The notes under the pieces are model-generated. The model was given only the letters and a program-made list of their open reading frames with translations. It was not told the origin of the DNA and did no database searches. A DNA stretch of 64,000 nt from Theristus sp. LFF4_11 (Eukaryota; Nematoda; Chromadorea; Monhysterida; Xyalidae), in the NCBI GenBank assembly GCA_030248135.1, contig JASANC010000395.1:1-64000 (forward strand), given 5' to 3'. This document shows, in pieces, positions 11,443-27,400 of the stretch. How positions within the stretch are numbered: the first letter of the stretch is position 1; each line of letters begins with the position of its first letter. The position numbers were made by a program, and so were the translations under genes.

Positions 11443-12014
11443 TTTCAAATAAAAAAAATCGGCATTTTTGTTTTTTTTAATCACTTTTTTTTGGTTGGCA
11501 CGTTTTATGATATTACGCTCCAGTTAACTCACGCTCCACAATTGGATGTTCTCGGACATTGCTAAAACGGACTTAAACCTAAAAACCAACCTAAGCCTAA
11601 GCTTAAGCAAAACCTGTTCCTAACCTAATCCTAACCTAAGCCAAGCCTTTTTAAGAAAGCAAGAATGAAAATAACTGCGTTTTGAACGAGTTTATGTTGA
11701 GTGCGGAGCGTGTGCACGCGCGCCAGTGGATCATGAGCAATGAGCAATGCGGATGCGGGGCAGGTGCATATCATAATGAAGCTTTGCGTTTTTGGTTACT
11801 TTTTAAAAAAAAACAATTAAAAAAAATTTTTTTTTTTGACCCTTACATCTCTAGGTGGACCCCCCACAGAAAATTTTGAAAAAATGCACCCCCCCCCCCA
11901 TGGGGGGTCCCACGTTACCACAGGTTGGACCCCCCCTCACTTTTTGGTCGGCACCCCCCCCCACGGCACCATACCCCCCCCCCCTTCGAAAATTGTTTTG
12001 GGCCCACGGTACTG

Positions 12015-12488
12015 GTGATGATCGACTCGCGCATTGAAGTACTTGAGCGTCGCAAAGGCTAGTTCAACAAATTCCGATGCCGCTAAGGTGAGATAGAAGC
12101 AGAGAACTCACATTTATGCATCGTTTTTCAGGATCTTGAAAGGTCGAAATTGCACTGTCTGCCACTGCAAGCGTAACTTCGTTGGTTGCTCGTTGCTGTT
12201 TCGCCTCGTGTCGTCAGCCAGCATGATCACACCGGTTTGTTGTTGAACTTGTTTCCGTGTTATTTGAGGTGAATTGAGAGGCAAAACACGAGACGTGATG
12301 TCGTCGGTGGGAAAATGGGGTCGCCGAAACCAAGTCTGAAATTTTCACCCTCCTCCCATATGAGTGGGGGTCATATGGTAAGTCGGTGGCTCCTCAGATG
12401 GTGATATTCGGACTCCCTGAAAAATTCTGAACAACTTTGATTTTTAAAAAAAAATTTAAAAAAAAATTTTTTTTTTTTGACATCTCTA
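12015..12488 (+). repeat. Right-hand part of the TAGAGATGT element, copy 2
   Basis: Nearly identical to 6188-6694 in the same orientation, sharing GTGATGATCGACTCGCGCAT at the left and GACATCTCTA at the right end. The left half is missing. A second right end (GACCCTTACATCTCTA) stops at 11853, and both are followed by the same GGTGGACCCCCC, which suggests a rearrangement or repeated insertion into related DNA. Confidence 0.75.
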
Positions 12489-12543
12489 GGTGGACCCCCC
12501 CACCTCCCCCGCACTTTCGCTACTGACCGAGAAGGCACCTGAC

Positions 12544-13859
12544 TAGGGTTAGGGGCTTTGAAAAAAAAAATTTTTTTTTATTTTTTTTTAGTTTTTTTTT
12601 TTAAATTTGGATTTTTTTTTTCAAACTTAAAAAAAAAATTTGAAAAATTTTTCTTCTACTTTGCTCTGAAAATTCGATTTATGGCATAATTTTTTGAAAG
12701 TTCAAACCAAATTTTCTTCCCAACTTCTTTGTGTGCTTAGGTACATGGATTGGTATTCATATTTAAAAATTTTGAAAAAATGATTTTTGATTTTCGATCA
12801 GATGATGCTTGCAATAAAGTCGTTGTAGGTTCCTAATCCTAAATCTAATCCTAATCCTAAGCCAAGCCTTTTTTATAAGGTGAAAAAGGATCAAATTGGT
12901 TTTCGCATTTTTTTCTTTCCTGTGTTAAAGAGGAAGAGGACCACCTCCACCGTACATGTACTTTTAAATATGAAGCCGTACGAGGTACATGTCATTATTT
13001 GGTCATTTTGACCGACGTACTCCATGTTTTTCGATTTGGATGACTTCTAGAGTCAATTTTTAGCGTTGAAATGACTTAACTGAATTGAAATATCGTTTCA
13101 GAAATCGTTTTCTTGCAACTTAGAACATGTTTTTTCAGTCGGTAGGCCATGAGATGAACATGATATTTTGTTGATTGGCGTATGTTATAGGTCTACAATG
13201 GAGGGCGTATGTTATAGGTCTACAATGGAGTTGTGCGATATATTGTTAAACAATTGGAGCGGAGATGTTGGTTAATACCACATCACACGACCGTTTTTCA
13301 GATACCCGATAACATGGCCACATGTTAAAACTTGCGTGCTGAGCTAAACTAACGTGTTAAACTTGCGTCTGTCAGTTGCCCGCAACGTGATCGCGAAATC
13401 ATGGTACGTGTTTTCGATACGATGAGTTGAAGAGTGGGCTCTCGCCATGTGGCAGATAGCATAGCTGGTTGAACCTGAAAGTAAGTGTCTTGGGGGGGGC
13501 GACCGGGTCGACAGGGGTTGCCGAATTAGCTACAGCAAACAGGAATTTTTGAACACAGTCAAATTTTGGTAATTTTCTAAAGAGGAACAACTAAGAACGG
13601 TTCAATATTCAAGTACACGTCGAAAATTGTCCTGTTTTACTGTTGAAAATGCAACTTTCCCTCTATGAAATGGACATAATTTCAATAAAACACGATTTTC
13701 GCTCTTATAGTTTTCCGGATCGTTCTGAAAATAGTCTAGATGAACTCAGCTCGACGAGACGCTTCGAACAAACCTAACTTGTAAAAAAAATTTTTTTTAA
13801 AAAAAATTTTTTTTTTTTTAATTTAAAAAAAATCCGGATTTTTTTTTCCCCTAACCCTA
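12544..13859. mobile_element. hAT-like transposon family B, copy 1
   Basis: 1316-bp element with perfect inverted termini TAGGGTTAGGGG and CCCCTAACCCTA. It is flanked by an exact 8-bp duplication CACCTGAC (12536-12543 and 13860-13867). Long A/T tracts lie just inside both ends. No transposase frame is visible. A second copy, itself interrupted, is at 25879-27346. Confidence 0.9.
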
Positions 13860-14372
13860 CACCTGACCCCCCTCTAAAATTAGGTAAACACCCCCCCCTC
13901 ACCCAAGGTCCCGCTTTCGCTACTGGTCTCGGGTGCTCTGGGGGTTGTACGGTGCCTCCCACCGGGCACCCCCCCCCCCACGTCTTCGGTACTGCTCACG
14001 GTTGTCAATCTCACCTCAATTTTCCTGAATACCGTAATTTTCCTGAAGTTGATTGAAAAATACCGTAATTTTTTTATTTTTTCTTGACGTTTGTGTCTGT
14101 CCCTGCATAGATTTTGTTGTTTCTCGCCAAACAAGCACCTTCTTTGCACAAGATATTCTGTATTTTACAAGAATTTCTGTGTTTCCAAGGCAAAAATCTG
14201 GTATTACCCAAAAAATTTTAAAAAAATGAACCCTAGTTAAACCCTTTCCTATCGGCACTGTTTAGAAAGGTGCATAACACTCGTCGACTTTTGACTGTAT
14301 TTTAGAACTTTTAAAAGTTGTGATTGGGATTCGACGAACCCGAGCCTAGCAAGTTCAGCTTCATTTGCAAAC

Positions 14373-18425
<4,053 letters not shown>

Positions 18426-19190
18426 TACAGAAGCGGATCAAATCGAATTTCTGAAAGTGTGTAGCGTGAGCTGTTGAAGGGCTCGACCAAGCTGCGTCTA
18501 TTTTTTGGTGTTACTGGTATTGTTTCGTGCAGGCCGGTTTTTTGACGCTCTTAGGATTTTACTTTATTGACGTTTTGTCAGTTATCATATTATATTGTTG
18601 ATGTTATTCGATGTTCTTGCTGTTTTGTCAGTAGTTTTTTTTGTTGCTACTCTTGCTTAGCCACGGTGACTCCGGTAAATCGTAGGATTAGATTTGATGT
18701 CTCATATTTCTGGTCAAATCGGACAGAAAGGTTCAGTCATTCATGTGGAACACGGTGTAGTGAGTTTGTTACGTTATGTTACGCTCAGTTATTGGTTCAG
18801 AAAAACTGGTAAGTTTTGATTAACTGAATATTTTTTTCTGTATGACAGACAGATGTTGCGATCATTAAAATGTGTCCACTGTTGTGCTTGCTAACGTCAA
18901 TGCGTTTCCATTTCAGTATTGTCGACAACAACGATCTAGTAATTTATCTAAATATTTTGTCTTGTTCCATTGTTTACAGTTGATAATGAGCTGTTTAGTT
19001 GTAGAAGCAGGTGTATTTGTTTTCTGTTTTTATGCGTACGTGTGTTTTTAATCTTCTCAAGATGGATAGCTGAACTGAAATTCGATAGGTCAGTTCTCAT
19101 CTGTAATTGGTTAGTGCAAACGTTAGCCAGCGATACTCGTTTTTGGTTTTGTCATGTGTTTTTTTCTCGTTTCTTTTGCAATTTACTATG

Positions 19191-19196
19191 AATAAA
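19191..19196 (+). terminator. Candidate poly(A) signal for malate dehydrogenase
   Basis: AATAAA in TATGAATAAAATTG, 766 bases past the stop codon, followed by a TGTT-rich downstream stretch. No other plus-strand gene lies between. Confidence 0.45.
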
Positions 19197-19324
19197 ATTG
19201 TTCCAAGAAAGTGTCGTTTCGGCCTGTTTTAAGTAAACGCTTCGATTACTGAATTCGAAAGTTGAGGCCGAAAATGTGGCTTCGCTGCTATTTTGCTACA
19301 TTTATTGCAAAAACGCTGAAGCCA

Positions 19325-19717
19325 TCACAGGAGTTGCGTTTGTTGTGGACGTGAAGCGGCGGACTTGCGGCTTTCACCGTTATATTTAGGGCAACTTTTG
19401 CATAATTCCGAGACAGCTGTGCCAGTTTTGCATACCTCGCGTAGCTGTCTGTTTACTTCATTCACATAACACACATTCACATTAGCAAGCCGTTGTTTCG
19501 GTGTTTGACCGATTTTGCACGTACCCTTTTTTGTTTCTCGGTTATCTGCTAGTGGCTTTTTTCTCGTATCTCGCGAATAATTCAGGGACGGAATAATGTT
19601 GTTGGTGTGGTGTGCAGATTTCGAAAAGCGCGAACACTTGACGAACGAACAAACATTCTTTTGAAATGCAAAGTCACGCACGATTGGAGATTTTTCCGTC
19701 TCATCCGTTGAATGCAT
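19325..19717 (-). CDS. Possible 130-aa single-exon ORF, unrecognised
   Basis: An uninterrupted ATG-to-TGA frame of 130 codons, Lys/Arg/Ser-rich with seven cysteines, five of them in the last 55 residues (motifs NVCYVNEVNRQLREVCK and ELCKSCPKYN). No family is recognised, and no signal peptide or membrane span is seen. It would be convergent with malate dehydrogenase. A frame of this length can occur by chance in DNA this size. Confidence 0.22.
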   Translation of the reverse strand: MHSTDETEKSPIVRDFAFQKNVCSFVKCSRFSKSAHHTNNIIPSLNYSRDTRKKPLADNRETKKGTCKIGQTPKQRLANVNVCYVNEVNRQLREVCKTGTAVSELCKSCPKYNGESRKSAASRPQQTQLL

Positions 19718-21445
19718 CAAATTGTGCGAGTCGCTTTTGTGTTTGCCATGCGGTGGTTTTTATTGATTGATTGTGAGTGAAGTTCTGAAGGAATATACAA
19801 AGAAGTGCACAAGTGCAATGAATTCAAGATGACAACATTCTCGTCAGCAGCGCGCGCTGGAATCCAACAGGAGCGAGTCAAACCGAATATCTCGCAATTG
19901 AAACTTACAACGAAACGAAAGTTGAGCATGCGCATAAACTTGCTTTGACTCTGACAGACTGAAACTCAACCGATGTTGCACGAAACGATCGATGAGTCTG
20001 TGTTTCGGAGAACGCACAATCTCAGCATGGGTGCACGTTACCGACTGAAATGATGATCACCAATCACTGCGCATGCAGACGGAATTTCTGAGCTGATTTC
20101 GGCCAGTTGAATGAAGTGGCTTCTTCGTCAAGCGAACACCAAAGAATACAGGGTTATTTTTAAGTTGTCGCAAACAAAAACTCAATAATGCTGTATTTTC
20201 AAGCTTGCCAAGAGTTTCAAATGTGGACCTGAATATGTCTCAGAAAGCACCATGTTCACCGTAGATGGTTTGATGCATTAATGTGGTGTAGTGTTGTGGT
20301 GGTGTATGTCAAGGCCGACGTAGGTCACAGCGCCGCCGTGCACATGCGCACGCGTGAGTTCTATATCTGTCTGACGTGTTCCAAACTACACGTTGCATGT
20401 AGATTTTTTGGAGATTGTGTTGAATGTTGTATTTTGTGCACAACACCTATTTTATACGTACATTTTACGTGTTGCACGTTGCACGCATTTCTCAAAGTTT
20501 CATGTTGAATACAGTTCAGCTGTGCCGTTTCTTTGTGCCTGTAGCATTTACTTTAGCGGGCGTTCCAACGTTCACAGACGCGCTCCGGCAATGTTGAGTT
20601 TTGTTTCACGTTTTTTTTCAAAATATTGATCGTTTATTTCTGTCGTTTTGTATTTGGCAAAAAAATGCTTTCTCGTGAATAGACTTTTGATTAATGCTGA
20701 CTACATTTTAAAACTGTTCGATGACATGTTCAATTTCAATATTTTTTAAGTTCAAAATCAAACCTTCGTAAATCCAAACAATCGTGTTTTTGTTATTGAT
20801 TCTTTGCAAACATATTTTTGTAAACGTTCACTGTTGAAACTGAAATTAATTGGTCCAATCAATATTCACGCGGTGTCGTTTGCGTGTGCTCCATTTTTAT
20901 TCCGCTGCGTGCAACCATAGCGGTAAAAAGCCTCAATGTATCTGCATAATGATCTTCCCGCAAACTATGCGCATTTCGGTTGTGTTCATAGTTGCAGTTT
21001 TAATGACACGTGGCAGAATAAACATGTGTCTGATGGTTGTTCAGTCATGCTGTTAATTTCTATTGAAATATGCATTTCGCTTTCTTAACGCTCCTTTGGG
21101 TCAATTTAAGAGCAGGGAACTGATTTAGAACATGCGCGTTATGACTCAGTGCTGAGTACAGATCAATATTTGCTAATTTCACAAATTAGCATACCAGTTC
21201 ACTGCTAAAAAAATATATGGTTTCTAATTTATTGTTTTTTTGCGATGTGTTATGCGGAAATGTGACCACCAAAGTCATACCACAAGCAAAAATGATTGTT
21301 AGTGGCATCAGTTTCGGATTCACAGCGATGGATACGTTTTTCTTCCAATTCCATGTTTTTCAATTCTTTCAGCGGGTTCAGTTCCAGTGCACGGTCAGTT
21401 ACATTTGAACAACGGACTTAAATTCACCAGATCACTCATTCAACA

Positions 21446-24400
21446 ATGCTGCTGAGGTTCATTGCGTTGGCGGCCGCACTAGCGGGGCCCGTTTGTGCAA
21501 AATCAAAAAATCTAATCTCAGTCACCGAAGAAGATTGGAAACAGATCATGAAAGGCGAATGGATGCTCGAATTGTGAGTTGCCGCATCTTCCAGTTCCAG
21601 TGTATTTCGTTGTTTGCTAAACTTTGAGTTCTGCAGCAGCCTGGGTCTGGTGCCCGCTGATTGGGCAATAAGCTGTCCAGCGTGGTGAGATGGATTGATG
21701 GAAGATAGAGACAGGTTTTCAAAAGAGATGGTATGTGGTACATTTTTTTGCACGGAAAAACCTGTTTTTCAACTCCATTCCAAAACTATACAGTCCACAA
21801 AACACGGAAACATGCAGACATGTGGATGTGTGTGCGTTTTTTTTGTTCTACCCCGTGATTCAAACCAGCATTCTACAGTCTAACTCTAAATTACAGGGAA
21901 TCAGCTGATTGGTTAGTGATCAGCGATCACGTGATGCATGCTTACTGTACAAACCAAACTCTGCCCGACATCAATGTCTGCAAGAAAACATGCATCACGT
22001 GACCACCAACCAATCAGCTGATTCCCTATAATTTCGAGTTCGGCTGTATGTACAGTAAATTTCTTTAAACCTGTCATTTTTTCCCAGAATACAAGCTAAC
22101 GAAAAAAAAATGAAACAGGATCGGAACAGTTGCAAGAAATCATCTGAAGCAACAAGTTGGGTGTTTGATATCGGCCTAACAAGATTCGTTTTGTACTGTG
22201 ATTCAAACAATCTACGAAAACTGACAGGTTTAAACGAACATACTGTATATCGTTCAGCCATGCGCCATGGTGTCCAGCGTGCAAAGACCTCTCGAAGACG
22301 TGGGATTCGTTCGCAGACTGGAGCAAGGACTTGGACATCAACGTCGGCGAGGTCGACGTCACGGCCAATCCCGGACTAAGCGGCCGATTCCTTGTTACTG
22401 CGTTGCCGACCATTTATCAGTGAGCGACCGGAAAAGTGTTTGAACGTTTTTTGCCGTTTCTAATTCTAAGTTCTTTACTTTTCTAACGTTTGACGTTTTT
22501 CGTGTTCAAAATTTAACAGTTGAATTTACTTACTGTCGTGGTCAGCACCAGCAGCATTTGGTTTGGGCGTGCTGGTTGGTTTTGATTTGCGATTTGCGTA
22601 GTGCAGCCAGCTGATCAACCCGTTGAATTGTGTATTTTTATCTTTTACTTTACCATCTGTTCATTCGAAGGCCGGCGCATGATTTGGAGCGTTCTGTTTG
22701 ACTGCTCAGCCAATGAACACACTATTCAAATACAGCAGAGACAGTTTTTTTACGGGGACTGTGGAGCAAAACGTTTGCCAGCTTATTTCAGCGTAAAAGA
22801 TGGCGTCTTCCGGATGTACCATGGACCGAGAGACAAGGAAGATTTTCTGAAATTTATCGAAGAGAAAAAATGGACAGTGGTCGAGCCGCTGCAGTCATGG
22901 AAATATCCCGATTCAATTCAGTATGCAGATCTGTATTTTTTTTGTTTCGTTTGGCTCGGGCCTGCAAATTAGATAAATGGGATAACTTTTAGTATCACTG
23001 GCTACTTTAGTTCGCGGTTGGCTTTAGTGTGAGAGGCACTACCACTGTTTTTGTGTTGAAACTTTACTTACAACAAAATTTACAAAAATCGAAACCCTTT
23101 TTGGCGACTGAACAGTCAAAGGTCACTGAAATCGTATGCAGGCAAACATTCCTCCATGCAGGAAACAATTTGGAGCTACCTGCTCCCGGTAATTATGCTA
23201 AAAAACTTATTGATTCTTTTGGGGAGGAAGATTTCGCTGCACCCACCCACTCAGGCGCCATTCACCAACCCGCGCACGCCGACGTCAGCTTGAGCACATG
23301 AAGCTGCGCTGTTGTTATTTGCTTCATGAATGTGAAGCGAAGTAATGCTTCCTGCTCCATGAATGGCGCTTTACTTAGCTGAAAAAATGAATGCTAGAAA
23401 TATGCTATGCTGACCAGTTCTGGTATCTATGCATTTTTTCCATTATATTTTCAAAGTGTTCTTCTCGCAGGATGAGCGTGGTCGCGATGTTCTTCCGCCT
23501 GAGTATGCACGTGCGTGATCTGCACAATTATTTGATCGAGGTGAAAGGCCTGCCGACGTGGGCGAGCTACGCTGTCTTCGGACTGGCCACGTTGATACTC
23601 GGCTGTGTGCTCGGCTTTGTGAGTGCTTGGCAGCTTGCTTGCTTGCAAACAGACAAAACACAGTCTGTTTTGGTGGCACCACGTTGCTTCCGAGGCAGCC
23701 GATCAGGGTGCCGTGAAGTGCTAAAAGCATTGAGGCGTAGTGTTTTTTTGTGGTGGAGTGGATATGCTGATTTGGTTTGAGTGCACCGAGGCAGATGCTG
23801 CCGCTGAGAACTGCAGCACGAATGACCACCAACCGGCGCAAGATGCATTGTTTTTCATGTCAAGCCGTTTTCTGAAGCGTTGTTGATGGAAGCGTGATTG
23901 AAAGGTTTCGATCGAAAAGTGATGATGACCAGAGGTGTGCACGCCAGACAATTCTAGCCTGTCCCGGATCGGGTGGCTGCGCGACGTCGACCCCTCCCAA
24001 ATTTTTTGGTCGCAAACTAAGTGTCACACAAACTGACCTCTCAAAAACACGGCTATGTGCTTGCATGTGTAAATTTTTGATGTATGAGGAGGGTGAAAAT
24101 TTTTCTGCGTCAAGTCAATACAAAGGTTCGAAAAATTTTGCGTCAGCCCAAAATTTCTGCGTCAGCATGACTACATCGAACAACAAATAATTCGGTGTCC
24201 GTGCACCGTTGTTCAACACCTGGAGTCAAATAAAAAACAATTTTGGAACTTCACATCACAACCACTGCTACTCAGAAACAAAACTTTTACTTTTCTCTGC
24301 TCAGGCACCTTCTCGCTTTTGTTTTAACCGTGCGTAGTGCGTGACAACAAATTTTTTTGTTTGATAAAAGCCGAATAGACAGCCGACTACGAGTGTCCAG

Positions 24401-27400
24401 ACAAACAACAACAAAACTGCTTGAAATTAACACAGTGAAAATTTGTGTTTGTTATCCAGAGGGGGACTGTCGACACCCTATTGTTGATTTCCATCATGAT
24501 TCATGAAAATAAGATTTCTGAAGATGACAAAAATTTTGAAAGCGCTGAAAAAGAAAAAAAATTAGAAGTTTGTTCTATATTTCGTTCGGAAGGCGACTTT
24601 GACTCTCAATTTAAATAAAAAATGGTAACTTGCAACGTCTTCGCGAAGCGAAGAAAATTTGCAAAAATAGGGTCTGAGAACGTATTTTACGTTACGATTT
24701 TTGGATGTCATCCAAAGTATTTAGGTGTCTATAACTATAACACCCATTCAGGTGTAAAAACACAGCTGATTAGCAAAGGAGCGAACAAAAAGCTTTCGTA
24801 AAGGGCTAGTTGGACCAAGTGATTGTTGATACAGTCAAAACAACAAGAATATTGTAACATTGAATCGAACCGTTATCAACAAAGCACTGAACAATCTAAA
24901 AAACGAACGATGACTATCCATGCAATAGCCATTGTAAAACGAATCATAGGATAGCCATGGCCTGCGCCGGAAGGCGCAGAAAAATTTTCGATCTGAGCAC
25001 AAAATTTTCGAAAAAATCAGTGTTTTGAAGAAGTCCTCGAAAATTGAAAGAATCAAAAAAAAGCAAGTAACCGATTTTTTGCGTCATCCTAAATTATTTT
25101 GCGTCATTGGCGCAAGATGTCGCGTCAAAAAACCCTGGTTACTTGTACCACTGGTATTTACAGAATAAAATGTGCTTACCATCTACATGCGCAGCGCGAT
25201 TTCAAATACAAATACGTTACAACTTACAAAAGTAACCACAGCAATACACGCACTTTTGAAGATCTGCTTCAGTCAGTCAACTAAAATAATCGAATTTAAT
25301 TTCGAAGTAATTTTATTGCAATTTGTGAAAATTTTGTCTCTTCCAACCGAGGCGCTGCGCGACGTAGCCCCTCAGGCCCTGCGCGACGCGCGACGCTAGC
25401 CTGTCCCGGGACACCCTAGGAACACCCTATGCACATCTCTGATGATGACTTTTCAAAGCTTTCGGATTCGCTGTCCTGCGGGGATATAGCGACCGCAGGT
25501 CACCGAAACCGAAATCGGGCTAAGATCACTGGTGCCCCCAGGACAGAGCGGGGCTTAGAGGCGGTCCCCCTCTCGTGGCGAGGGTATTGGTTCCACGGGA
25601 TGGTGAGCCGTCCGTTACCCAATCCCACCGGAGTTTGATACCTTCGTGTTTCCGGAATCGGTGGGGGGCGTGCGTCAAATATTAAAAAAAAGACAATGCA
25701 TGCCGTATGATCATTGCTGGTGTGCAGATCATTGTCTGCGTGATTGACTTCGTCTTCCCGGCTGGTGCGCCTGCGGCCACGGCGGCGGCAGCGAAGAAAC
25801 AACAGCAACAGGCGAAGAAAAAGAAGGACGATGCGGACGTGAAATCGAAATCCGATGGTATGTTACCATGGGTCGGGTTAGGGTTAGGGGCTTTGAAAAA
25901 AAATTTTTTTTTAATTTTTTTGTTTTTTTTTAAATTTGGATTTTTTTTTCAAACTTAAAAAAAATTTGAAAAATTTTTCTTCTACTTTGCTCTAAAAATT
26001 CGATTTATGGCATAATTTTTTGAAAGTTCAAACCAAATTTTCTTCCCAACTTCTTTGTGTGCTTAGGTAAATGTCATTATTTGGTCATTTTGACCGACGT
26101 ACTCCATGTTTTTCGATTTGGATGACTTCTAGAGTCAATTTTTATCGTTGAAATGACTTAACTGAATTGAAATATCCTTTCAGAAATCGTTTTCTTGCAA
26201 CTTAGAACATGTTTTTCAGTCGGTAGGCATAGTTGTTCTAGGGGGGGGGGCCTGGGGGGGCCGGCCCCCCCAAAAAATTTTCGAATCTATCTCTATCAAA
26301 CAGGTTTTTTTCGGCTCAGCTATTATCTATCTAAAAAAATTTCTCAGCCAGCTATCTATCTGAAAATTTTTGTCTTCGAGGACATAAAATGAGTCAGTTT
26401 TTGAGCAAAATTGACCATTTTTGCTCGTAATTCTTGAAAATTTCGCTAATTTTAGGTAAAATACGCGCTTATACTTGATTTTTAGTGTATTTTTAGCATT
26501 ATTTTGCTGTTTTTATAGCTTTTTATCGTTTTAGCTATCTATCTATCAAATTTCAAAATTTTGACTGCCCCCCCCCCAAAGTCACATGGCCCCCCCCCGC
26601 GGCCCCCCCCAAAAATTTTCCAGCTATCTATCTATCTAGAAAGTTTGCTCCAGCTATCTATATCGCCCCCCCCAACCCCTCGGCTCTGGAACAACTATGT
26701 CGGTAGGCCATGAGATGAACATGATATCTTGTTGATTGGCGTATGTTATAGGTCTACAATGGAGTTGTGCGATATATTGTTAAACAATTGGAGCGGAGAT
26801 GTTGGTTAATACCACATCACACGACCGTTTTTCAGATACCCGATAACATGGCCACATGTTAAAACTTGCGTGCTGAGCTAAACTAACGTGTTAAACTTGC
26901 GTCTGTCAGTTGCCCGCAACGTGATCGCGAAATCATGGTACGTGTTTTCGATACGATGATTTGAAGAGTGGGCTCTCGCCATGTGGCAGATAGCATAGCT
27001 GGTTGAACCTGAAAGTAAGTGTCTTGGGGGGGGGGCGACCGGGTCGACAGGGGTTGCCGACTTAGCTACAGCAAACAGGAATTTTTGAACACAGTCAAAT
27101 TTTGGTAATTTTCTAATGAGGAACAACTAAGAATGGTTCAATATTCAAGTACACGTCAAAAATTGTCCTGTTTTACTGTTGAAAATGCAACTTTCCCTCT
27201 ATGAAATGGACATAATTTCAATAAAACACGATTTTCGCTCTTACAGTTTTCCGGATCGTTCTGAAAATAGTCTAGATGAACTCAGCTCGACGAGACGCTT
27301 CGAACGAACCTAACTTGTAAAAAAAAGTTTTTTTCTCCTAACTCTAGGTCGGGTGCACAGAAAATTTCGAAATTGTCAGCGGATAACAGTATAAACTGTA

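Larger units (their letters stand above)
10958..14372. other. Intergenic, nested repeats
   Basis: No gene is supported. A J-domain exon for the adjacent DNAJC21-like gene was looked for on the minus strand and not seen. The stretch holds an end fragment of MITE family A (11255-11286), repeat D inverted (11283-11442), two right ends of the TAGAGATGT element (ending at 11853 and 12488), a complete hAT-like element (12544-13859), and G/C-run DNA at 11880-12000 and 13870-13990. Confidence 0.6.
18426..21445. other. Intergenic between MDH1 and TMX1 genes
   Basis: The first 770 bases fit a malate dehydrogenase 3' UTR, with an AATAAA at 19191. A 130-codon minus-strand frame at 19325-19717 is listed separately. 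The rest (19940-21445) is AT-rich with no repeat or gene I can support. Confidence 0.5.

Noticed and set aside
23894..24190. 98-codon frame inside the TMX1 intron hAT-like element
   Set aside because: No transposase motif (no BED finger, no hAT dimerisation region); it is probably chance.
25871..25895. Interstitial telomere repeat GGGTTAGGGTTAGGGG
   Set aside because: It is a target duplication end plus the terminal inverted repeat of hAT-like family B, which is mirrored at the other end.
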